The notes below the pieces were generated by a model. That model was not told where the DNA came from and ran no database searches. It saw only the letters and a program-made list of their open reading frames with translations. DNA of 64,000 nt from Ovis canadensis (Eukaryota > Chordata > Mammalia > Artiodactyla > Bovidae), in contig NC_091249.1 of the NCBI RefSeq assembly GCF_042477335.2, forward strand, positions 51,568,001 to 51,632,000, in the 5' to 3' direction. A program made the translations under genes and the position numbers. Numbering within the stretch: the first letter of the stretch is position 1; each line of letters starts with the position of its first letter. This document shows positions 55,501-64,000 of the stretch, piece after piece.

Positions 55501-55770
55501 TTGGAGGGAATGATGCTAAAGCTGAAACTCCAGTACTTTGCCCACCTCATGCAAAGAGTTGACTCATTGGAAAAGACTCTGATGCTGGGAGGGATTGGGG
55601 GCAGGAGGAGAAAGGGACGACCGAGGATGAGATGGCTGGATGGCACCACGGACTTGATGGACATGAGTCTGAGTGAACTCCGAGAGATGGTGATGAACAG
55701 GGAGGCCTGGCGTGCTGTGATTCATGGGGTCGCAAAGAGTGGGACACGACTGAGCGACTGAACTGAACTG
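52554..55770 (+). mobile_element. BovB LINE, near full length (3.2 kb)
   Basis: RTE-clade non-LTR retrotransposon. It is flanked by the 12-bp duplication ATGGGGAAGTGT (52542-52553 and 55771-55782), so its limits are exact. The endonuclease part lies at about 52940-53899 (VYAPTSNAEEAEVERFYEDL, then FIIGDWNAKVGSQ and the SDHELL motif). The reverse transcriptase lies at about 54044-55392 with the active-site motif YADDTTLMAES. The single ancestral frame is broken into at least three pieces: stops in the 5' part and at 53897-53899, and a frameshift near 54690-54715. It is therefore dead. It ends in GAACTGAACTG, the family's tail repeat. Substitutions are fewer than in the copy at 58-61 kb, so this one is younger. 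It is about 500 bases upstream of the F12 start, antisense to F12. Confidence 0.96.
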
Positions 55771-55782
55771 ATGGGGAAGTGT

Positions 55783-56310
55783 ATTCATTTTCTATTGCTG
55801 TCTAAAATTAACCACAAACTTTGCAGATTAAAATAATACCATAGTCAGTTCACAAATCTCTGGGTCTAAAGTCCTACACTGCGTGATTCAGTTTTCTGCT
55901 GTTTCACAAAGCTGAGTTCAAGGCTAAGTTCTCTGGAGGCTCTGGGGGAAAAAATTCCCTCCAAGGTCATTCAGGTCATTGGCAGAATTCAGGTTTTTTT
56001 TTTACATTTGTAGTAAGTGAGGTCCCTGTTTCCTTGCAAGCCATCAGCTAGGGGCTGCCCTCAACTGCTAGAAGCTTCCTGCATTTCTTGCCATAGAGTC
56101 CCTTCCATTTCCCAAGCCAACAACAGAGAATTTCTGCCATGTTGACTCTTTCTCACCCTTTGAATTTCCTCTGTTAGGAAGAACCCTGTCCCTTTTAAGG
56201 ATTCATCTGATTAGGTCAGGCCCACTAAGGAAAATCTCCCTCTCTTAAGGTCAGCTGATTTAGGACCTTACTTACATATTCACAGCATTCTTCTACAGAA
56301 GTCTGTAGAT
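55783..56310 (+). repeat. Ancient mammalian repeat, family uncertain
   Basis: The stretch reads like a widespread old mammalian element (TTCATTTTCTATTGCTGTCT at the start, AAGGTCAGCTGATTTAGGAC near the end). I could not settle its class. Confidence 0.5.
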
Positions 56311-58002
56311 TAGCATTTGATTAAATAACTGGGAGAAGGTATGTTTACACCGGGGTCTTGAGGGCCATCTTAGAGTTCTACCTACAAAGTAAGTAAATGA
56401 TCCCATGGAAAAAATTACAAAAACTACTAAACCAAGAAGTGCTAAAATATGCAATTGGAGCACAAGGAAGGGAGATGTGTTCGGCATGTATTATTTTTCC
56501 TTCCTAACAGCTATTTATCTTGGTTCAGTAAGGATACCCTGATTTTTCCTTTGAAAACTATTCTTCCTTCATCCCCTCCATGAGTCTCTAGTGCTGCCCA
56601 CTCTACCCTCAGTTCTAGGGCTGGGAGGTGTGGCCTAAGTCTGGCCAATTAGAGTATGGTATTTCTAGACCACAGGGATTGGTTCAGGGATAAACCATAC
56701 ACAAGTGTGGCCAATCGGAGTCAGCCCTGGGACTTTTCACCAGAACTTTTAGGATAAAGGTACTTTCTTCCTCTTGGAGTCCCTAAGAATGCAATCCTGG
56801 AGATGTTGATGGCCATCTCTGTCACGGCCTAGGGAGGTCCTGCCTGGGAATGAAGCAAATGTTTGACTTCTGAGCCCAGGTCATAAAAGGGATCACAGTT
56901 TCAGGCTTGGTCTCATGGATCACTCACTCTGGGGGAGGCCAGCTGCCATGCTGTGAGGACACTCAAGCAGCCCTTCAGAGATGCCCATGAGGGAAGAAAG
57001 TAAAGTCTTCAGCCAACAATCAGCACAAATTGGACAGCCATGTAGCCATGTGCATGAACACTTTTGACACGGGTATTGCAGCCCCAACCAGCATCTGACC
57101 TGCAACCTCATTAGAAACCTCAAGCCAGACCATCCAGCTAAGCAGCTCCTAAATTCTTGAACCTCTAAAGTTGTGAAAATCCTAGTTGATTTTTGTTGTT
57201 TTAAGCCATAAATTTTTGGATTATTTGCTACCCAGCATTTGATAACTAACACAGGTAGAGTGATTATTGATTATTTTATTTGAGAATCTGGATCCTAAAA
57301 CTAGAGATAGCCTCAAGAATTCTCAGTTACAGGTACCAATTAAAACCAGTTTGAATGGACTTCCATCATTTTCAATCAAAGAAGTCCTGACTGATCCAAA
57401 GTAATTTGTGGGAAATGAAGTGAAGACAGAATGTAGCAAATTCTTGATTCTGATGGAAGAGAGGCAGGTCATGGAAGACTTCCTAGGACAGAAACACAGG
57501 GCAGGAATAAAGGCACCACTTCAACAATTGTTTTCAAAAGTGGAAGTAATGGCTAATAAGACCATGATGAAAGTGAAATCATGAGAGGTATAGACAAGCT
57601 CATTAAGGCGAAAGCACCTTCATCAGGTCTTGATTTCAGTTCCTGAATACAGTCTGTGACCCAGAACTGGTCCCCTACTGGCTCCTTCCATCTGATGAGA
57701 AACCAGCTCTCTCTTCAAATGGAAGGGGCCTTTTAAACACATCTTCACAAAGAATAGGGAGTCGCAGGTGGGAAAAGGAGAGAAGGGCTTCCAGGCAGAG
57801 CAAGTAAGACAACTTCACAGAAGCCTGGATGTGGCATGTCAGGTGAAGAATATGGTAAGTGCAGGCTGCTTTATATGGAATATGAGATGAGACAACCAGT
57901 CTGCTGGGACCAGAGATGGATATTCATGGGTATATGGATGTTCAGCATCTGTTCCCCCCTCCTCTTCCTCTTGTCTGCCAGTTTCTATTTGGGGTTGTGT
58001 GT
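56311..58002. other. Unassigned intergenic sequence with old repeat scraps
   Basis: A stretch at about 56600-57255 looks like another old element (AGCCATAAATTTTTGGATTA near its end). I see no gene, and no further element in 57256-58002. Confidence 0.45.
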
Positions 58003-58219
58003 GCATGCTAAGTTGCTTCAGGTGTGTCTGACTCTTTGCAACCCCATGGACTGTAGCTCACCAGACTCCTCTGTCCATGGGATTCTCCAGACAAGAATAC
58101 CAGAGTGGGTTGCCATGCCCTCCTCCAGGGGATCTTCCCAACCCAAGGACTGAACCCACGTCTCTTAAATTTCCTGCACTGGCAGGCAGGTTCTTCACCA
58201 CTAGTGCCATCTTGGAAGC
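58003..58219 (-). repeat. Bov-tA SINE
   Basis: Complete antisense element from GTGCATGCTAAGTTGCTTCA to TAGTGCCATCTTGGAAGCTC. Confidence 0.93.
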
Positions 58220-58313
58220 TCATATTTAGGGTCACCCCACCCTATTGCCATCTACTCTTCCCCAGTATATATAGGATACATTTCTACCTGGGAGGTTTAT
58301 CTTCCAGCATCAT

Positions 58314-61300
58314 GTCTTTTTTGCCTTTTCATACTGTTCGTGGGGTTACCCAGGCAAGAATACTGGGGTGGTTTGCCATTCTCTCCTCCAGTAGACCACA
58401 TTTTGTCAGAACTCTTCAGTATGATACATCCATCTTGGGTGGCCCTGCACAGCATGGCTCATAGCTTCAATGAGTTACACAAGCCCCTTTGCCATGACAA
58501 GCCTGTGATCCAATATGCTATTGGGGAAGAGCAGAGGGCAATTAATAGCTCTAGTAAGAGTGAAGCATCTGGGCTAAAGTAGAGACGATGCTCAGTTGTG
58601 GATGTGTCTGGTGGTGAAAGTACAGTCTGATTCTGTAAAGAACAATATTGCATATGAACCTGGAATGTTAGGTCCATGAATAGAGGTAAATTGGATGTGG
58701 TCAGGCAGATGGCAAGACTGAACATTGACATCTGAGGAATCAGTGAACTAAAATGGACAGGAATGGTCAAATTTAATTCAGATGATCATTATATCTACTA
58801 CTGTGGACAACAGTCCCTTACAAGAAATGGAATAGCCCTCATAGTCAACAAAAGTGCCATACTTGGGGGCAGTCTCAAAAACGACAGAATAATCTCAGCT
58901 CCTTTCCAAGGCAAACCATTCAACATCACATTAATCCAAGTCTATGCCCCAACTACTGGTGCTGAAGAAGCTGAAGTTGACTGGTTCTATGTAGACCTAT
59001 GATACCTTGTAGATCTAACACACACACACCAAAAAAAAAAAATGTCTTTTTCATCATAGAGGATTGGGATGCAAAAGTAGGAAGTCAAGAGATACCTGGA
59101 AAAAAAGGCAAGTTTGGCCTTGGAGTACACAATGAAGCAGGGCACACTGGTCATAGCAAACACCCTCTTCCAACAACACAAGAGATGACTCTACACACGG
59201 GCATGGACATCACCAGAGAGTCACTGAAATCAGATTGATTATGCTGTTTGCGGCCAAAGATGGAGGAGAAGCACTATACAGTCAGGAAAAACAAGACCTG
59301 GAGATGACTGTGGCTTAGATCGTGAGCTCCTTATTGCAAAATTAAGGCTTACATTAAAGAAAGTAGGGAAAACCACTAGGCCATTCAGATATGACCTACA
59401 TCAAATCTCTTATGATTATACAGTGGAGGTGATGAATAGATTCAAGGGATTAGATATGCTAGACAGAGTGCCTGAAGAACTATGGCTGGAAGTTCATAGT
59501 GCTGTACAAGAGGCAGTGACCAAAAGCATATGAAAGAAATAGGAAGGCAAGAAGGCTAAGTGGTTGTCTGAGAAGGCTTTAAAAATAGCTGAGGAAAGAA
59601 GAGAAGCAAAAGGCAAGGGAGAAAGGGAAAGATATACCCAACTGAATGCAGGGTTCCAGAGAACAGCAAGAAGAGATAAGAAGGCCTTCTTAAATGAACA
59701 ATGCAAAGAAATAGAGGAAAACAATAGAATGGGAAAGGCAGATCTCTTCAACAAAATGGGATATATCAAGGGAACATTTCATGCAAGGATGGGCACAGTA
59801 AAGGACAAAAACCACAAGGACCTGACAGAAGCAGAAGAGATTAAGATGGGGTGGCAAGAATACACAGAAGAACTATGCAAGAAAGGTCTTAGTGACCTGG
59901 ATAACCACGAGGGTGTGGTTACTCACCTAAAGCCAGATATCCTGGAGTGTAAAGTCAACTGGGCCTTAGGAAGCATTACCACAAACAAAGCTAGTGAAGG
60001 TGATGGAATTCCAGCTGCACTATTTCAAGTCATAAAAGATGATGCTGTTAAAGTGCTGCACTCAATATGCCAGCAAATTTGGAAAACCCAAATGAAAAGG
60101 TCAGTTTTCATTCCAGTCCCAAAGAAGGGCAATGCCAAAGAACATTCAAACTACTGCACAACTGTGCTCATTTTACATGCTAGCAATGTTATGCTCAAAA
60201 TCCTTCAAGCTAGGCTTTAGCCTAGTATGTGAGCCAAGAACTTCCAGATGTACAAGCTGGGTTTTGAAGAGGCAGAGGAACCAGAGATCAAATTGCCAAC
60301 ATTCGTTGAATCACGGAGAAAACAAGGGAGGTCTAGAAAAACTCTGTTTCATTGACCATGCTAAAGCCTTTGACTGTGTGGATGACAACAAACAATGGAA
60401 AATTCTTAGAGATGAGAGTACTGACTACCTTACCTGTCTCCCGAGAAACCTATACTTGGGTCTAGAAGCAATAGTCAGAACAGGACATGGAACAACAGAC
60501 TGTTTCAAAATTGGGGGAGTACAACAAGGCTGTATATTGTCACTCTGTTTAATTCACTTCTATGCAGAGGACATCATGGAAAATGCCAGGCTGGATGAAT
60601 CACAAGCTGGAATCAAGATTTCTAGAAGAAATGTCAACATCCTTAGATATGCAGATGATACCACTCTAATGGCAGAAGATGAAGAGGAACTAAAGAGCCT
60701 CTTGATGAGGGTGAGAGAAGAGAGCAAAAAGACTGGCTCTCTTTCACTCAGCATTCAAAAACCTAAGATCATGACATCTGGTCCCATCACTTCATGGCAA
60801 ATAGATGGGGAAACAGTGGAAACAGTGACAGATTTTATTTTCTTGGGCTCCAAAATCACTGCAGATGGTAACTGCAGCCATGAAATTAAAAGGTGCTTGC
60901 TCCTTGAAAGGAAAGCTATAACAAACCTAGACAGCATATTAAAAAGCAAAGAAATCACTTTGCCAACAAAGGTCCATATAGTGAGAGCTATGATTTTTCT
61001 AGTAGTCATGTATGAATGTGTGAGCTGAACCATAAAGAAGGCTGGTTGCTAAAGAATGGATACTTTCAAATTGTGGTGTTGGAGAAGACTCTTGAGAGTC
61101 ACTTGGATTGCAAGATCAAACCAGTCAGTCCTAAAGGAAATCAACCCTGATTATTCATTGGAAGAACTGTTGCTGAAGCTCTAATACTTTGGCCACCTGC
61201 AAGGAGCCAACTCATTGGAAAAGACCCTGCTTCTAGGTAAGATTGAAGGCAAAAGGAGATGAGGGCGGCAGAGGATGCGATGGCTAGATAGCATCACCAA

Positions 61301-61378
61301 CTCAATGGACATTAGTTTCAGCAAACTCCAGGAGACAGTGGAGGAAAGAGGAGCCCATAGAGTTGCAAAGAGTCAGAA
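58314..61378 (+). mobile_element. BovB LINE, older long copy with inverted 5' segment
   Basis: Second long RTE element. Endonuclease remnants lie at about 58640-59520 (TLIQVYAPTTGAEEAEVDWF, GDWDAKVGSQEIPG-like). Reverse-transcriptase remnants lie at about 59564-61028, with RYADDTTLMAEDEEELKSLL. The frame is split into at least four pieces by stops and frameshifts, and small deletions occur (for example near 59060-59150 and 60090-60110). The first part (58314 to about 58505) is in antisense relative to the same segment of the 52.5-kb copy. The 3' end stops within AGAGTCAG, where a foldback begins. Confidence 0.92.
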
Positions 61379-61680
61379 TCCTGGGAGAGAGCACCCACTG
61401 ACTGAGTTTAGGTCGTTAGTGTAGGGAGAGGGTGATCTAGTCCATTAGGCTTCCATAGTGGGAGGCGGTCACTGGAAATTACCCTTCCCTTACACAATAA
61501 GGGAGTTGTTCTTCACAACTTAGCAACTGAACAACAACTTCCCTATTGTGTGGGGGAAGGGTAATTTCCAGTGACCACTTCCTACTATGGAAGCCTAACG
61601 GACTAGATCACCCTCTCCCTACATTAAGGTAATCAGAGAGACCTAAACGGGGCCAACAGGCTCTCACTCCCAGGATTCTG
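61374..61680. repeat. Large imperfect inverted repeat (foldback)
   Basis: Left arm (about 61374-61511) and right arm (about 61533-61680) are reverse complements. Matching blocks include CAGAATCCTGGGAG with CTCCCAGGATTCTG, TAGGGAGAGGGTGATCTAG, GGCTTCCATAGT and CACTGGAAATTACCCTTCCC. The loop (61512-61532) reads like the tail of a BovA or BovB element (ACTTAGCAACTGAAC). Confidence 0.9.
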
Positions 61681-61929
61681 AATCCTGAACAGCACACACA
61701 AGCAAGGATGGTGAAAAGTGCTGGGGTTGGAGGTCTGCCATTTCACCAACTGTACCCTGGCCAGATTGTCCCTGCTCCATGGTATAAGTCAGGATGCCTT
61801 CCAAAACCCAAGCTTACGTAGCAAGGAAATTTAAATTTATCATTTCATATCACAAGAGATCTAAAGTGGAGGGGCTCCAGGAACAGTGCTTTCAGTGGTT
61901 TAACAATGCCATCAAGAATCTGTGTTCTT
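61681..61929. other. Unassigned sequence
   Basis: No gene or recognised repeat between the foldback and the L1 tail. Confidence 0.5.
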
Positions 61930-62012
61930 GGCTGATTCACACTGTTGTGCAGCAGAAACTAACCCAACATTGTAAAGCAATTATACTCAAAAAAAAACAA
62001 AAAACAAAACCA
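61930..62012 (+). repeat. Artiodactyl L1 tail
   Basis: Sense L1 3' end (GTGCAGCAGAAACTAACCCA, then ACATTGTAAAGCAATTATAC) with an A-rich tail at 61988-62012. Confidence 0.75.
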
Positions 62013-62985
62013 AGTTCTTTTTTCTTTTGTTTACTATGGCCTTCAGTGTGCATACCTTCAAGCTGACTCCCTCATGGCCATCAAATGGCTACCACAGCTC
62101 CAAGAATCATGTCTAAACTCCAGCGAAGAAGGACCTTTCCTTCCATTAGATCATTCTTAGAAATGAGGAAAGTTTCCTCCCCAAAATTCCCAAGCAGACC
62201 TCCTCTCGTGGCTCAGTGGCCACAACTGGGTTATCTGCTACTCCTAACCAATCTCTAGCAAGGGTAAGGGGTTCTCTATGACTGGCTTAGGCCAATCGAC
62301 CCTGGAGCCAAGTCAGGGGCATGCAGGTCAAGTGGCCTCAGGAACAGAATTGGGACTCTGCAAAAGAGTAAGAAATAGATATTAGGTCGACAACCACAAT
62401 TGTAATTCCTACATTCTGGTCCTCTAGTGGTCCTTTATTCCTACTTATTTCCAAGTGTATTCCTTCTAGCTGATGCTATGGACCGTTGAAGGCATTCCCA
62501 TAATGTAAATTCCCTTTTGTATAAGTAGCTAGAGTCATATTCCAATGCTTCTAGCCAAGAACTTTCACTCTCCTTTATCCCTCAAGTCTAACCAGCCTTC
62601 AAGTTCTGTTCGTTACACTGCCCACATATTTCTCAAAACTCTCCACTTCTCTCCATTCCTATTGTCTCTTTCTTTGACTTCCAGAAAAATCAAGGTATCA
62701 ACTCTACTGGAACATAATTTGAGAACCTCTGGTGGACATCTGTCATTTCCCTTCTTTAGCATCCATTCTCCCTTTATCTAGCAAGAGCCCTCAATGTTCC
62801 TTTGGGGAGGGACCCATTCCCCCTTCCATCAAGTGGACAGAAGAAAGCTTACCCTTTCCCTCAGCTGAGGGTGGAGTGGACATGTGATCCAGGCCTGGCC
62901 AGTTAGAACACTGCCTCTTTTGGAAATCTCAGGATGCTTAGATCCTTAATTCAAGGAGGAATGTTTCTCATGTTTATTCATTCTA
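62013..62985. other. Unassigned intergenic sequence
   Basis: No gene seen. The stretch at about 62750-62960 has the look of an old mammalian repeat. Confidence 0.45.
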
Positions 62986-63210
62986 GTTTATTTTCATTTA
63001 AAATCTTTTTGGTTAAATTTAAGCTCTTTAGAAGTTACTTTTAGAAATTGAGACACATTACTAATACTGTAGGAATTGGCGAGGCCTTGATTTAAAATTT
63101 TCTTTGTACTGAGATTTCCTTTCAGGTGTATTTTGTAAAATGAAACATTAAATTTTTTGTTAACTTAATTTTTTTCTCAAAATAAAGACTTTTTCACAAT
63201 TTAAAAAAAG
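62986..63210 (+). pseudogene. Candidate retrocopied 3' UTR
   Basis: AT-rich stretch ending with AATAAA at 63181-63186 and, 17 bases later, a short A run (63203-63209). That is the arrangement of a copied mRNA end. No coding part is recognised, so the parent is unknown. It may be chance AT-rich DNA. Confidence 0.25.
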
Positions 63211-64000
63211 GAACTACCTCTTTCTGTCCTCAGTGATTTGTTCAAAAGGAACACCTGACCCAAATCAAACAAATGAGAGGCAGTCCCAGGATTTTTTGAA
63301 TTTTTTGATTTTTAGAATCAAGATAGAGTCTTTCTCTTTCTATAAAAGTGGCCCTGTTGGTAGGAAGTGAGCTTGAAGCTGCTGGCAGCCATTAACATCT
63401 CAAGAATGGGCTGAGATAAAGATAACACTTTAAAAGCTGAGTCAGAATATAGGAAAGACAAATTTTGAGTGATGCAATTTGAGATCTGAGATGCAATAAC
63501 ACTTGTAATCAGAACCAAGACTTGTACTTTTAAATTACTTAAATCAATAAATTTCATTTTTTTTAACCTTAGCCAGTTTTAGTTGCAATCAAAAACTCCT
63601 GATTCAAACAGGAGGTCATACGTTTTACCATCAAGTTCCTAAAACAAAAGAAAACAAAACCCCTAGTGATCAGCTCTGTAAGTCAGTACCCTAAAGAACA
63701 GAAGAACAATGACCTTGGAAGTAGGGACTGGAGGGAAAAAACAGCAATGAACTTGAATCGGGAAAACTTCAAATCCCATCTTGGCCACTGACCCCCAGTG
63801 TGATCACTGAGTCAGGAGCTCAGCTTTTCAGAACCTTGATTGCCAAACCTCTTTAGGGAGGGAATGGCACTCAGACCACCAAGCATGGCTTGTTGAGATG
63901 CTTGAATGGGGATTCATGTGAAAGGGCCAAGCCTGGTATTTTGATTGGGACTCAGTCTATAGGAGTTTACAAAGAAACTAGAAAGACTATAAAAAATAAA
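63211..64000. other. Unassigned sequence with a MIR remnant
   Basis: An antisense MIR-like piece is at about 63755-63850 (CAAATCCCATCTTGGCCACT). Nothing else is recognised to the end of the window. Confidence 0.5.

Noticed and set aside
61794-62066. 90-codon open frame starting MPSKTQAYVARKFKF
   Set aside because: Its second half is an L1 tail and poly(A). The first half has no recognisable homologue, so a gene call is not supported.

Overview
The window is mammalian nuclear DNA from a ruminant. The species call rests on the repeats: BovB (RTE) LINEs, Bov-tA and BOV-A2 SINEs, cetartiodactyl CHR SINEs and artiodactyl L1 3' ends occur throughout, together with ancient mammalian MIR and MER5A. 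This mix fits Pecora (cattle, sheep, goat, deer and relatives). The species was not resolved. The F12 protein differs at several residues from the Bos taurus sequence as I remember it, so Bos itself is not assured.

Four protein-coding genes lie in the order known from human 5q35.3. RGS14 (+, coding 1027-14659) has 15 coding exons, 561 codons and a 7.6 kb first intron. SLC34A1/NaPi-IIa (+, coding 27849-39778) has 12 coding exons, 639 codons and an upstream non-coding exon behind a TATA box. PFN3 (-, 41528-41941) is a single-exon gene of 137 codons. F12 (-, 43992-52068) has 14 coding exons and 607 codons. I checked every splice junction for phase; all close in frame. One F12 intron has a GC donor. 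The last 12 kb (52.1-64 kb) holds no host gene that I can see and is dominated by two BovB LINEs.

SLC34A1 is the main kidney phosphate transporter. RGS14 ends in DSAL and SLC34A1 ends in ATRL, both PDZ ligands, and the human proteins are reported to meet on NHERF1. The genes are therefore neighbours in function as well as in position. PFN3 is a testis profilin and F12 is the liver contact-pathway protease; they share only location.

There is no microbial-type or novel multi-gene system here. The notable signals are structural. A BovB tail supplies the likely branch point of an SLC34A1 exon, and an L1 abuts an F12 splice acceptor. A SINE and a full-length BovB inserted one after the other at the same site, leaving three copies of the target duplication. 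The two long BovBs differ by an inverted 5' segment. A large foldback (61374-61680) sits in a retroelement tail. A liprin-alpha retrocopy with an open frame lies in RGS14 intron 1. Paired CRE-like sites lie upstream of PFN3.
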